A stretch of DNA of 64,000 nucleotides, from the NCBI RefSeq assembly GCF_036227325.1, contig NZ_CP109467.1, forward strand, positions 4,030,001 through 4,094,000, given 5' to 3'. Below the pieces are notes generated by a model, which saw nothing but the letters and a program-made list of their open reading frames with translations, did not search any database and had not been told where the DNA came from. Positions 1 to 7,849 of the stretch are shown one piece after another. The stretch is from Streptomyces sp. NBC_01465. GTDB taxonomy: Bacteria; Actinomycetota; Actinomycetes; Streptomycetales; Streptomycetaceae. The stretch's first letter is position 1. Each line of letters starts with the position of its first letter. The position numbers were made by a program, and so were the translations under genes.

Positions 1-142
1 CGGGCGGCAGGTTGTTGCGGACTCCGGTCTCGAGGAGCCCGCCACAGGCGACCACGATCGCCGTACCGAAGAAGAGCGCCACGAAGGTGGCGACGAAGCC
101 GCCCTTCCGGAACCGCAGCGTGCGCAGAGCGAGAGTCAACAT
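1..142 (-). CDS. FtsX-like ABC transporter permease, N-terminal fragment
   Basis: Only the first 47 codons are inside the window; the gene continues beyond its left edge. The protein starts MLTLALRTLRFRKGGFVATF and runs into a hydrophobic segment (VALFFGTAIVVACGG), the usual start of MacB/FtsX-type permeases: a short cytoplasmic amphipathic stretch, an Arg-rich patch, then the first membrane helix. Such permeases pair with a MacB/LolD-type ATPase, presumably encoded to the left or upstream. The start is the ATG at 142-140. A full permease of this family (954 aa) is encoded at 56170, but the two N-termini differ, so this is another transporter. The family call rests on 47 residues only. Confidence 0.6.
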   Translation of the reverse strand, partial: MLTLALRTLRFRKGGFVATFVALFFGTAIVVACGGLLETGVRNNLPP

Positions 143-241
143 GGCTCCGACGCTACGGAGAACGGGCCCGCGCTCCCATGGGGTGCGCCGCCGACTTGTA
201 GGGGGGTAAACCCCACTGGCCCACTGGATACGATCCGCACC

Positions 242-529
242 ATGAGCTCTCTGGTGGTGGACCTGCGCCCGCTCGACCTGATCACGCTCGACGACTTCTG
301 GGACGCGGTGGCGGAACCGTGCGGTCTGCCGGACTGGTTCGGCCGGAATCTGGACGCGTGGTGGGACACGATCGAGACGCGCGACATTTCGCCGGTGATC
401 GACGCATACGAGGACTTGGTCGTACGAGCCACGCCAACGGGCCTGTTCGCACCGGGCAATCCGGACGGAACGCGCCTGGTGGGGGTGTTCGCGGAGGCGA
501 CACGGGCACGTCTGGACCTGGAACCGTAG
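242..529 (+). CDS. barstar-like (RNase inhibitor family) protein
   Basis: A 95-aa cytoplasmic protein with the barstar-family signature: a central WFGRNLDAWWDTIE segment at residues 37-50 matches the FGxNxDAxxDxL core of barnase inhibitors, preceded by an aromatic/acidic stretch (TLDDFWDAV). Barstar binds and blocks the RNase barnase with its acidic helix. No RNase gene lies next to it here, so it may be a solitary inhibitor or have another partner. The start is ATG 242; no strong Shine-Dalgarno is visible, and the gene is divergent from the permease fragment, 99 bp away. Length matches the family (about 90 aa). Function beyond the fold is inference. Confidence 0.75.
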   Translation: MSSLVVDLRPLDLITLDDFWDAVAEPCGLPDWFGRNLDAWWDTIETRDISPVIDAYEDLVVRATPTGLFAPGNPDGTRLVGVFAEATRARLDLEP

Positions 530-655
530 CCGTATCCCGACCCTCCCGATGATCACGGAGCGCGGTCGCTAACCTTACGTGTCCGCCCTGGCCTGGGATC
601 AGGTCCCGCCGGCGCGGACGTTTCTCGCACTCGACTCATGCGAAAGGTCTCGCCC

Positions 656-1990
656 ATGGGCATTCGGAGCTTGCTGCGCAAGGTGTTTGGACGCGACCAG
701 GCGGAGGCCGCAGCGTACGCAGAACCGGAGCGCGAGGCGGCGGCGGCGCCTTCGGCGCCGACTTCGGCATCGGTCCCGGCCCAGTCGGAACGCCCGGCGA
801 AGACGCAGCCGTCCAAGCCGCAGCCGACGAAGGCGAAGCCGAGCCTGGCGGACGACCTGGTGGCGGCGGCGTTCGACAACCCGACGCCGCGCACGACCCC
901 GGAACCGGAGGTCCCGGAACCGCGGACGGAGACGACAACACCGGCCCCGGCCAAGGAAGTCACCGCGGACCTCCCGGAACCGCGTACGGAACCGACCCCG
1001 GAGCAGGTGGCGGAGCCGGAGCCCGAGCCGACCCCCGCCCCGGTCGCAGAGACCGAGCCGGTGGCCGCCGCCCCGGAGCCCGAGGCAACGCCGGAACCGG
1101 CAGCCAAAGCCGAGCCCGAACTCGTCATCGCCGCCGAGCCCGCAGCCGCGACCGAGCCCGAGCTCGTGGTGGCCGCAGAGCCCGAGCCGGAGGCAACCCC
1201 CGAGCCGGTCGCCGCAGCCGAGCCGACGGCCGCCCCCGAGCCCGAGCCCGAGCCGGCAGCCGCAGCACCTGCAGCCACCACCCCCTCTGCCCCCGCCGGA
1301 AAGCCGGCCCTCACCCTCGCCAAGGTGAAGTCCAAGGCCCCTGAGCTGGTCACCGCGTACAAGGCGGCAGGCGCAGCCCTCAAGCAGGCCGAGGCGACCG
1401 GCGCCCGCGCCACCGTCTACCTGGTCCTGGACCGCTCCGGCTCGATGCGCCCCTTCTACAAGGACGGCAGCGCCCAGGCCCTCGCAGAGCAGACCCTCGG
1501 CCTCTCCGCGCACCTCGACCCGAACGCGACCGTCCCCGTGGTCCTCTTCTCCACGGACATCGACGGAACCGGCGATCTGACCCTCTCCTCCTACGAGAAC
1601 AAGATCGACGACCTGCACGCGGCAGCAGCCCGCATGGGCCGCACCAGCTACCACCGAGCCGTCGAAGAGATCGTCGCGCTCCACGAGAAGTCCGAGGACC
1701 CCACGGCCCCCGCCCTGGTGATCTTCCAGACTGACGGCCCCCCGGACACGAAGGGCCCGGCGCTCCAGGCCCTTACGGACGCGGCCGCGAAGCCCCTCTT
1801 CTGGCAGTTCGTCGCGTTCGGCGAGCACGACGCCAAGGGCTTCGACCTGCTCCGCAAGTTGGACGCGGACGAGGAGACGGACCACGTCGCGTTCTTCCAC
1901 GCGGGCCCGTCCCCCCGAGAACTGTCGGACACCGAGGTCTACGAAGGCCTCCTCGCCACCTTCCCGTCCTGGCTGGCGGCCCGCGCGTAA
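656..1990 (+). CDS. TerF-like vWA domain protein with Pro/Glu/Ala-rich N-terminal tail
   Basis: 444 aa. Residues 1-20 are a basic head ([15 protein letters not shown]), about 20-215 are a low-complexity Pro/Glu/Ala segment with many EPEP, EPEPE and TPEP units, and about 255-440 form a von Willebrand factor A domain. The MIDAS metal site is visible as DRSGS near residue 258, with the conserved TDG later (FQTDGPPDT). The vWA part resembles TerF/TerY proteins of tellurite/stress clusters, which act in the cytoplasm; no other ter genes are nearby. ATG 656 was chosen because GAAAGG (640-645) lies 10 nt upstream; an ATG at 638 has no ribosome site. The acidic tail is probably disordered. The role is unknown. 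Confidence 0.8.
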   Translation: MGIRSLLRKVFGRDQAEAAAYAEPEREAAAAPSAPTSASVPAQSERPAKTQPSKPQPTKAKPSLADDLVAAAFDNPTPRTTPEPEVPEPRTETTTPAPAKEVTADLPEPRTEPTPEQVAEPEPEPTPAPVAETEPVAAAPEPEATPEPAAKAEPELVIAAEPAAATEPELVVAAEPEPEATPEPVAAAEPTAAPEPEPEPAAAAPAATTPSAPAGKPALTLAKVKSKAPELVTAYKAAGAALKQAEATGARATVYLVLDRSGSMRPFYKDGSAQALAEQTLGLSAHLDPNATVPVVLFSTDIDGTGDLTLSSYENKIDDLHAAAARMGRTSYHRAVEEIVALHEKSEDPTAPALVIFQTDGPPDTKGPALQALTDAAAKPLFWQFVAFGEHDAKGFDLLRKLDADEETDHVAFFHAGPSPRELSDTEVYEGLLATFPSWLAARA

Positions 1991-2007
1991 CCGGAGCCGC
2001 GACCGCC

Positions 2008-2046
2008 TGATCCACTCACACCAGCAATAACGGTGTGAGTGGATCA
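2008..2046 (+). terminator. 15-bp perfect inverted repeat after the vWA gene
   Basis: TGATCCACTCACACC (2008-2022) and its exact complement at 2032-2046 flank a 9-nt AT-rich loop, 17 nt after the vWA stop and 25 nt before metG. It has no T-run, typical of GC-rich actinobacterial terminators. It could instead be an operator for metG because it is so close to that start. Confidence 0.6.
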
Positions 2047-2071
2047 TCGGCGGGCCGTTAGGATTTCGACC

Positions 2072-3679
2072 ATGGCGGCCACTGGATCCGAGAAGCAGGG
2101 GGCGAAGGCGTTCTACGTCTCGACCCCCATCTATTACGTAAACGACGCTCCTCACCTGGGCCACGCCTACACGACCGTTGCAGGGGACGTGCTCACGCGC
2201 TGGCACCGTCAGCGCGGCGAGAAGGTGTGGTACCTCACCGGCACGGACGAGCACGGTCAGAAGATCATGCGCACGGCCGAGGCGAACAACGTCACACCGC
2301 AGGAGTGGTGCGACAAGCTCGTCGAGGAAGCATGGAAGCCCCTCTGGGAGCACCTGAACATCGCAAATGACGACTTCATCCGCACGACGGAGAAACGTCA
2401 CACGGACCGCGTGCAGGAGTTCGTCCAGGATCTCTACGACAAGGACGAGATCTACAAGGGCGGCTACGAAGGCCCGTACTGCGTGGGCTGCGAGGAGTAC
2501 AAGCTCCCCGGCGACCTGATCGAGGCAGAGGACGGCACGAAGCTCTGCCCGATCCACAAGAAGCCGGTGGAGATCCTCAAGGAGGAGAACTACTTCTTCA
2601 AGCTCTCGACCTACGGCCCGAAGCTCCTCGAGTTCTACGAGGCGAACCCGGGCTTCATCCAGCCCGAGTCGGCCCGCAACGAGGTAGTGAACTTCGTCAA
2701 GCAGGGCCTGCAGGACCTCTCGATCTCGCGCTCGACCTTCGACTGGGGCGTCCCGGTCCCGTGGGACGACAAGCACGTGATCTACGTCTGGGTCGACGCG
2801 CTCCTGAACTACGCGACGGCGGTCGGCTACGGCGCCAACCAGGAGAAGTTCGACGAGACCTTCCCCGCCAACGTGCACCTGGTCGGCAAGGACATCCTGC
2901 GCTTCCACGCGGTGATCTGGCCCGCGATGCTGATGGCGCAGGGCCTGCCGGTCCCCGGCAAGGTCGCGGCCAACGGATGGCTGATGGTCGGCGGCGAGAA
3001 GATGTCGAAGTCGAACCTGACGGGCATCAAGCCCCAGGACCTGACGTCGCACTTCGGCGTGGACGCGTACCGCTGGTACTTCCTGCGCGCGATCGCGTTC
3101 GGCGCGGACGGCTCCTTCTCCTGGGAGGACTTCTCGGCCCGCTACACCTCCGAGCTCGCCAACGACTACGGCAACCTCGCCTCGCGCGTGGCTGCGATGG
3201 TCGGCAAGTACTTCGGAGGCGCACTCCCCGAGGCAACGGCGTCGGGCGATGCGGAGAAGGCGGTCCAGGAAGGCCTGGCCAAGGCCGTCTCCGAGTCGGA
3301 CCGCCTGATCGGCGAGGAGCTGGACTTCCAGGCCGGCATCCTGGCGATCTTCGACTTCGTGAAGCAGGTCAACGGCTACATCACGGAGCAGGAGCCGTGG
3401 AAGGTGGCCAAGGACACGAGCGAGGAGGGCCAGGCCCGCCTGGCGACGATCCTCTACACGGCGGCCGAGTCGCTCCGCGGTGTGGCGGTCCTCCTGAACC
3501 CGATCATGCCGGTGACGTCCCAGGCCCTCTGGGACTCCCTGGGCGCGGAGCCCGCCCTGGGCGCCCTGCCCACCCAGCAGGTCCAGAACGCGGGCACGTG
3601 GGGCCAGCTCCCCGTGGGCGCGACGGTGACGAAGGGCGCGGTGCTCTTCCCCCGCCTGGAGGAGAAGCCGGCCGCGTAG
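2072..3679 (+). CDS. metG: methionyl-tRNA synthetase
   Basis: 535 aa, class I aminoacyl-tRNA synthetase that charges tRNA(Met) and initiator tRNA with methionine. The HIGH motif is present as HLGH near residue 27 (NDAPHLGHAYTT), and KMSKS near residue 310 (GGEKMSKSNLTG). A zinc-knuckle region with CVGCEEY and CPIHKK lies near residues 140-170. The C-terminal part is the helical anticodon-binding domain; the C-terminal tRNA-binding extension of longer MetRS is absent, as in mycobacteria. The start is ATG 2072 behind AGGA at 2060-2063; an upstream in-frame start at 2039 falls inside the inverted repeat. It is followed by a strong terminator, so it is probably monocistronic. Confidence 0.96.
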   Translation: MAATGSEKQGAKAFYVSTPIYYVNDAPHLGHAYTTVAGDVLTRWHRQRGEKVWYLTGTDEHGQKIMRTAEANNVTPQEWCDKLVEEAWKPLWEHLNIANDDFIRTTEKRHTDRVQEFVQDLYDKDEIYKGGYEGPYCVGCEEYKLPGDLIEAEDGTKLCPIHKKPVEILKEENYFFKLSTYGPKLLEFYEANPGFIQPESARNEVVNFVKQGLQDLSISRSTFDWGVPVPWDDKHVIYVWVDALLNYATAVGYGANQEKFDETFPANVHLVGKDILRFHAVIWPAMLMAQGLPVPGKVAANGWLMVGGEKMSKSNLTGIKPQDLTSHFGVDAYRWYFLRAIAFGADGSFSWEDFSARYTSELANDYGNLASRVAAMVGKYFGGALPEATASGDAEKAVQEGLAKAVSESDRLIGEELDFQAGILAIFDFVKQVNGYITEQEPWKVAKDTSEEGQARLATILYTAAESLRGVAVLLNPIMPVTSQALWDSLGAEPALGALPTQQVQNAGTWGQLPVGATVTKGAVLFPRLEEKPAA

Positions 3680-3695
3680 CAACGCGTACGCGAAT

Positions 3696-3736
3696 GAAGG
3701 GGGCCCGGACCGAGCAGATCGGTCCGGGCCCCCTTC
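3696..3736 (+). terminator. metG terminator hairpin
   Basis: A 17-bp perfect stem, 3696-3712 paired with 3720-3736, with a 7-nt loop, begins 16 nt after the metG stop. Very GC-rich and without a U-tract, as usual in Streptomyces. Confidence 0.85.
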
Positions 3737-4149
3737 GTTCCCCTCCACCGATGCACCACATCACCCTCCGCGATCAAGAGACCACTAACGGGTCTGGGGC
3801 CCGGTGGTGGGCTTCGGGTGCCGGACAGTCTGCAGGTTTCGTCTCGCGCCTCCGGCGCAAGGAGGCTGGCTACAGCGAACAGGTGGGGGGCGCGGGCGGG
3901 TTCGCTGGGTGGCGGGTTGTTCGGTGTTGGTGTTGCGGGATGTACGACGCTGCGCGTCGTAGGCCTCGCCCTGGGGGCGAGTCCGGCTGGCTGCTGCCGC
4001 GTGGTGGTTGCGGTTTCGTGGACACCGCGATGCTCGTGCGGACCGGTAGGGCTGATCGGTTCGGCTGCGGGGCACTTCGGCGGGGGGTGACCGTTACAGC
4101 TTCCGGGGTGGAGCTCCGCTCCCCGCGCCGGTGGCACAGGTCGCACCAC

Positions 4150-4552
4150 CTGAATGGGGCTGCTGGCCTCGGCTCGGCGTCAACGGGCCGCCGCCGGGCG
4201 GGACTTCATGCCCGGCTGGTCGCCGCCCGGTGGGTGAGGTGGGGGCGGGGGCCTGTTACCCCGGGTTACTGTCGGAAACGGACAGGCATAGCGGACATAT
4301 GGGCCCGCCTGGTGTCCGCTTCCGGCCGCAACGGGGCAACTGGCGTCGACTCCGACTACTCCGAGATGCGGAGGTCCGGTCCCACCGGACCTCCGTATCT
4401 CGGAGTGGCAGCCACACCGCCCAAACCGGGCAAAGGGTGCACTGTGGGTGTCGCCGCCCCACCACCCACCGGGCGGTGACCAGCGGGGCATGAAGTCGAG
4501 CCAACGGACCGGCGGTTGACGCTGAGCCGGGAGCAACTGCCCCATGCCAAGG
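4150..4552. repeat. long imperfect inverted repeat enclosing a hairpin
   Basis: The strand from 4552 down to about 4455 read in complement matches 4150-4248 at roughly three bases in four. Shared blocks include GGCTCRGCGTCAAC, GACTTCATGCCC, and CTGGTC(A/G)CCGCCCGGTGGGTG. The two arms are about 205 bp apart, and the space between carries the 4358-4406 hairpin and a second imperfect one around 4269-4325 (CGGAAACGGACA against TGTCCGCTTCCG). Confidence 0.65.
4358..4406. repeat. 23-bp hairpin with 3-nt loop
   Basis: Arm 4358-4380 and arm 4384-4406 are complementary except for one G-U-type pair, with loop CCC at 4381-4383. It is the strongest single hairpin of the gene-free region. It could be a terminator, but no gene ends near it on either strand. 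Confidence 0.75.
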
Positions 4553-4936
4553 GTGCGCGAACCGGCCGCCCCGCACCCACCCCGCCCCGGACCACATCCC
4601 GGCCGGGGTGCCGTTGCGGGCGCAGCCCGCACCTGGGCACCGGCCCACCGCCCGCAGCCCCTGGCTCGCCCTGGCCCCCACCCTTCCGGTCCGGGCCACA
4701 CCCCACCCCAGGTCCCCTTGCCACTGTGGCCAGGCCTCCCTGCCGACCGATAGCCGCCAACCCCAGCGCTGGAGGGGCCGGAGTCAAGGGTGGAGCGAAG
4801 CGGAATCGCGCAGCGACGCGACCGAAGGGAGCGCCCTTTACTCCGGACCCGGAAGCGCGCACACTCCCGGCGTCGGTTGACAGGGAGACCCACCCAACGA
4901 AGCCCCCGACCAGGGGAAACGGGTAGGAGCCCCGCC

Positions 4937-5125
4937 TCAGCCGCGCCAGAGCTTCGCTGCGGCGAGGAGGGCGCGGAGCTGGGCAGGGGTGGTCGAGAGC
5001 TCCGTGCTGGGGTCGTCGCTCTCGCGGAGGAGGATCGCGGACCCGGTGGCAGTCAGCTCGACGCAGGCGTTGCCGTCACCGCTGCCGGAGAAGGACGACT
5101 TCTGCCAAGTGATCGGGGTGACCAT
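4937..5125 (-). CDS. DUF397 domain protein (partner of HTH regulator)
   Basis: A 62-aa protein with the DUF397 pattern: WQKSSFSGSGDGNACVELTA near the N-terminus, then a short strand-turn-strand (ILLRESDDPS) and a C-terminal helix. DUF397 proteins of Streptomyces are usually encoded beside WhiJ/Scr1-like HTH proteins. The Scr1/Scr2 pair of S. coelicolor is the described example of such a two-gene unit. ATG 5125 has GAGG six nt upstream; an alternative GTG at 5137 overlaps the stop of the HTH gene (GTGA) and would add four residues. Either way the two genes are translationally coupled. It is the last gene of its operon; its function is inferred from context. Confidence 0.88.
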   Translation of the reverse strand: MVTPITWQKSSFSGSGDGNACVELTATGSAILLRESDDPSTELSTTPAQLRALLAAAKLWRG

Positions 5126-5133
5126 GCTCTGCC

Positions 5134-5985
5134 TCACAGTTCCTTCGCCGTCCGGTGGATGAAGTCGCGCGACTCCCTGGGGCCGAGCGACACCCCCTCC
5201 ACTTTACGGAACAGTGTTCGAAACCTGGCGAGTTGGGATTCAGCATCCAGGAACGCCGTACCGTGTGGCGCATCCCGCAGCACCGTGTCCAGTCGAGGGA
5301 TCGGTCCGCCCGCGAACACCATCGCGCACTCGGCGCCCGCGAACCCGTCCACGTCGAAGGGGATGATCCGCAGCGTCACATCGGGTGCCGCCGAGAGGTC
5401 CAGGAGCTGGGCGAGCTGCTCACGCGCGATCCTGCGGTCGCCGACCCTGATCCGCAGCGCCGATTCATGGATCACCGCTTCGTATTGAATCGAGGCGTCT
5501 CCCTGGAACACCACCCGCCGCTGCATCCGGTGCTCCACCCTCGGGTCGAGTTCGCTGGCCGGCAGCGGCGGCACCGCGTATGCGTAGACGGCGCGGGCGT
5601 ACTCCTCCGTCTGGAGAATCCCTGGCACGTAGGTGATGGCGACTTCACGCAAAGACCTGGCGTGATGCTCCAGCTCCGCCAGGTCGAGGAAGCCCGGCGG
5701 CAGAACATTCGCGTACTCCGTCCACCATCCACGCGTTCGGTCGGTGGCCATTTCGACGAGGGCTTCGATCAACTCGCCGTCCGCACAGGCGCAGTGAGCC
5801 GCGAGCCTGCGCACCCGCTCCTCACTGATCCCCGAGCTGCCCGCCTCGATCTGGCTCATGTGGGAAGAGCTCGCCCCCAGAACCCCGCCCACTTCGCGGG
5901 CCGACACACCTGCCGCCTCGCGGACCCTGCGCAGCTCAGTCCCCAGACGGATCTGCCGAGCGGTGGGTTGAGTTCTCATCGTCAT
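5134..5985 (-). CDS. WhiJ/Scr1-type XRE-family HTH regulator with DUF5753
   Basis: 283 aa. Residues 8-65 are a Cro/C1 helix-turn-helix (LRRVREAAGVSAREVGGVLG, then SSSHMSQIEAG as the recognition helix region). About 90-280 is the DUF5753 sensor-like domain, recognisable by YVPGILQTEEYARAV and YEAVIHESALR. Such proteins control development and antibiotic production, or act as antitoxin-like regulators, with a DUF397 partner. The partner gene follows directly with overlap. The gene is divergent from an RsbW-like ATPase at 6233, giving the common three-gene arrangement. A near-perfect palindrome at 6070-6089 between them is a likely operator. Start is ATG 5985; ATG 5979 is possible. Confidence 0.9.
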   Translation of the reverse strand: MTMRTQPTARQIRLGTELRRVREAAGVSAREVGGVLGASSSHMSQIEAGSSGISEERVRRLAAHCACADGELIEALVEMATDRTRGWWTEYANVLPPGFLDLAELEHHARSLREVAITYVPGILQTEEYARAVYAYAVPPLPASELDPRVEHRMQRRVVFQGDASIQYEAVIHESALRIRVGDRRIAREQLAQLLDLSAAPDVTLRIIPFDVDGFAGAECAMVFAGGPIPRLDTVLRDAPHGTAFLDAESQLARFRTLFRKVEGVSLGPRESRDFIHRTAKEL

Positions 5986-6069
5986 ACGGATCCGGACCCC
6001 TCAACGGCGTTGGCACCGGGCATGGTTGAAGCACCCCATTCGAGTGCCAGATTACGCGATCCACTTGCG

Positions 6070-6089
6070 AGGGTAGAAATTCCTACCCT
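6070..6089. promoter_or_regulatory. palindromic operator candidate between HTH and ATPase genes
   Basis: AGGGTAGAAATTCCTACCCT pairs 9 of 10 positions about its centre. It lies in the 247-bp divergent intergenic region, 85 bp from the HTH start and 144 bp from the ATPase start. An autoregulatory site for the adjacent XRE-family protein is the simplest reading, but this is inference. Confidence 0.5.
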
Positions 6090-6232
6090 ACTGTCAGTGA
6101 CGCGTCGCAAACGCAGCGAGACCGGGACCCCCGGAAGCGCACCGCCCCGCCATGCCATGGCGGCTGCGGCACGGCCACCGCCCGCAGTCCGCCGCGCCAC
6201 ACCAACCCCGCCTCCCTGACCAGGAGTTCGCC

Positions 6233-6640
6233 ATGCCCGCAAGTGCCGATGAACCGTGGGAGTACACCCTCTATATCCCCCACGACCCCCGCGCCGTCCC
6301 CGTCTCGCGCCACACCCTGCGCCTGATCCTCACCGCGCACGGCCTCCTCCAACTCGCCGAGTACGCCGAGCTCCTGGCCACGGAGCTGGTCTCCAACGCC
6401 CTTCGCCACACCAAAGGCCCGGCCGCCCTCCGCCTCCGCTGGACGTACGGAACCCTCCGCATCGGCGTCTGGGACGCGGACCCCACCCCGCCCGCGCCGC
6501 CACTCCGCCTGGCTATGGACGCCGAGCAGGGACGCGGGCTCGACCTGGTCCGTAACTGCGCCTCCGACTGGGGCTGGTATCCGCTCGCCGCCTCCGGCGA
6601 CACCGGCAAATACGTCTGGTGCGAGCTGGCCGCCGTCTGA
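6233..6640 (+). CDS. RsbW-like ATP-binding protein (HATPase_c)
   Basis: 135 aa, a single GHKL/HATPase domain like anti-sigma factor RsbW and its many Streptomyces relatives. The N-box is visible as ELLATELVSNALRHT (residues 48-62), the G1-box region as IGVWDAD (about 80-86), and the G2 region as EQGRGLDLVRN (about 98-108). Such proteins bind ATP and may phosphorylate or sequester a partner (anti-sigma or anti-anti-sigma). ATG 6233 follows CAGGAG (6221-6226) at good spacing; an upstream in-frame ATG at 6152 lacks one. It is divergent from the HTH/DUF397 pair, a frequent Streptomyces combination. The target is unknown. Confidence 0.88.
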   Translation: MPASADEPWEYTLYIPHDPRAVPVSRHTLRLILTAHGLLQLAEYAELLATELVSNALRHTKGPAALRLRWTYGTLRIGVWDADPTPPAPPLRLAMDAEQGRGLDLVRNCASDWGWYPLAASGDTGKYVWCELAAV

Positions 6641-6719
6641 GTCCACCGGCCGCGCCCCCAATGAGTGATCACCGTCTTTCCGCCCGCCTACATGCCTTCC
6701 CCACCCCTAGGTTGCCTTC

Positions 6720-7094
6720 ATGCGCACACCGCAGCACGTTTGCTCGCACCGCCCCTCCACGTTCCGCCGCGACCCTGCGCTGGAGGCAATCGCCCGCTCC
6801 CGGGCAGCCACCCACAGAGAGAACGCCGCCGCCGAGGGTCGAGCCGAAGTCTGGATCGAAAGCTGGATCGATGGGTGGATCGAAGGCTGGAACCAAGGTC
6901 GGGTCGAAGCGCAGGCCAGGGGGGTTCTCTTGCTGCTTGATCGGCGTCAGGTGCCTGTCTCTGACCGTGCCCGCTCCCATATCACCGCCTGCACCGACCT
7001 CGACACCCTCGGCCTGTGGCTCGACCGGGCCTTCAACGTCAACTCCGTCGAGGATCTGTTCGCGGAGCCCGAGGCCGAGGCCGACCAGCGCTAA
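6720..7094 (+). CDS. hypothetical protein with Trp-containing tetrad repeats
   Basis: 124 aa, not confidently recognised. Residues 44-63 repeat a 4-residue unit (WIES, WIDG, WIEG, WNQG), encoded by five 12-bp tandem copies at 6851-6910. The C-terminal part (DRRQVPVSDRARSHITACTD, then LDTLGLWLDRAF) resembles the tail of Streptomyces Rpn/YhgA-type nuclease-transposase proteins, where GYxxGYxxG-like repeats precede a short helical domain. It may therefore be a truncated remnant that has lost the nuclease part. The ribosome site is weak. Its stop overlaps the stop of the convergent L,D-transpeptidase gene by 4 nt (7091-7094). Confidence 0.6.
   Translation: MRTPQHVCSHRPSTFRRDPALEAIARSRAATHRENAAAEGRAEVWIESWIDGWIEGWNQGRVEAQARGVLLLLDRRQVPVSDRARSHITACTDLDTLGLWLDRAFNVNSVEDLFAEPEAEADQR
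6851..6910 (+). repeat. five 12-bp tandem repeats in frame
   Basis: Copies: CTGGATCGAAAG, CTGGATCGATGG, GTGGATCGAAGG, CTGGAACCAAGG, TCGGGTCGAAGC. The unit is a multiple of three, so the protein gains or loses four residues (W-I-E/D-G/S) per unit. Confidence 0.8.
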
Positions 7095-7849
7095 CGCGCC
7101 AGCGACCCCGCGTCCCCCATCACCACCACCGGCTTCTTCGACGGGTCGAGCCAGCGCAGGAGCTCCTTCATGCGGGGCTCTGCCAGGGCGACGCAGCCAT
7201 GGGTCGGGCCGCCGTGTTCCACGTGAAACCAGACGCCACCCCCTCGCGAGGCGCCCATCGGGCGTGTCCAGTCGAGCGGGGTGGTTCCTGGTTTCCGGTT
7301 GTAGTTGATCGCCACCACGTAGTCGAACGAGCCCGCCAGGGACTCTCCGTGGAAGCCGGTCCCGTGCGCCACGAAGGCGGGTCCCCTGTCGTACGGGAGC
7401 CGGGTGCCCGGGTTGGCCCGGCGGCCTCCCGCATCCGTGAGCGTGAAGACGCCCGTCGGGGAGTGCAGGTCGCCCGCGTGGTGGTCCTCCGACCAGCCGC
7501 GCAGGGCGTTGTGGGCCTGCCAGGGGCCGGAGTCCGGGGACCAGCCGCCCTTCGCGTCGCGTACGTACAGGGTGACCGAGGAGCGGTTGGAGTCCGCTGA
7601 CTCGCCCGTCACCACGACCACTTGGCGGGCCGTGGCCGGGATCCGGTCGCGCGTCTTGGCTCCCAGGGACGGTATCTCGCGCGGCAGTTGGGGCTCAGGG
7701 GCCGAGCGGCCCGCGTGGCCGGCAGCCGCGGAGATCGTGCTGGGCGACGACGCGGGGGGTGCGGGGGTTTTGGTGCCGCAGGCCGCGGTCAGGAGCAGGC
7801 CGGTGGTCAGGAGTACGGCGGCGGTCGCCGTCCGGGGGCGGCGGTTCAT
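7091..7849 (-). CDS. L,D-transpeptidase (YkuD) family lipoprotein
   Basis: 252 aa. A lipoprotein signal ends at a lipobox (LLLTAACGT, Cys about residue 25), then a Pro/Ser linker and a YkuD-type domain. The catalytic motif appears as HGGPTHGCVAL, with the nucleophile Cys near residue 218. The family forms 3-3 peptide crosslinks in peptidoglycan or attaches proteins to it, outside the membrane. The start ATG 7849 overlaps the stop of the upstream gene (ATGA, 7849-7846), so it is the third gene of the sigma factor operon. Codons for FHVEH (7215-7230) coincide with a parS-like site. Substrate is unknown. Confidence 0.85.
   Translation of the reverse strand: MNRRPRTATAAVLLTTGLLLTAACGTKTPAPPASSPSTISAAAGHAGRSAPEPQLPREIPSLGAKTRDRIPATARQVVVVTGESADSNRSSVTLYVRDAKGGWSPDSGPWQAHNALRGWSEDHHAGDLHSPTGVFTLTDAGGRRANPGTRLPYDRGPAFVAHGTGFHGESLAGSFDYVVAINYNRKPGTTPLDWTRPMGASRGGGVWFHVEHGGPTHGCVALAEPRMKELLRWLDPSKKPVVVMGDAGSLAR
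7215..7230 (+). other. parS-like ParB-binding site 1
   Basis: TGTTCCACGTGAAACC matches the bacterial parS consensus TGTTNCACGTGAAACA at all but the last base. It lies inside the L,D-transpeptidase coding region. The same 16-mer occurs on the other strand at 56908-56923. Confidence 0.75.

Larger units (their letters stand above)
3737..4936. other. 1.2-kb gene-free region built of nested inverted repeats
   Basis: I find no credible gene. Open frames cross it in several phases but give Arg/Pro/Gly-rich low-complexity translations without a ribosome site. Instead there are many hairpins: 3943-3961 (TACGACGC, 3-nt loop, GCGTCGTA), diverged 100-bp arms at about 4150-4248 and 4455-4552, a 23-bp hairpin at 4358-4406, and 15-nt arms at 4778-4792 and 4832-4846 with two mismatches. 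The last part resembles, from memory, intergenic repeats scattered in Streptomyces genomes. Its origin and function are unknown; a degenerate mobile element or a structured RNA are both possible. Confidence 0.6.

Noticed and set aside
599..3748. 1049-codon open frame on the minus strand
   Set aside because: Antisense to the vWA gene and metG, both with strong domain evidence.
4180..4893. 237-codon open frame in the gene-free region
   Set aside because: Pro/Gly/Arg-rich, no ribosome site, crosses the inverted repeats; competing frames in the same DNA are equally long.
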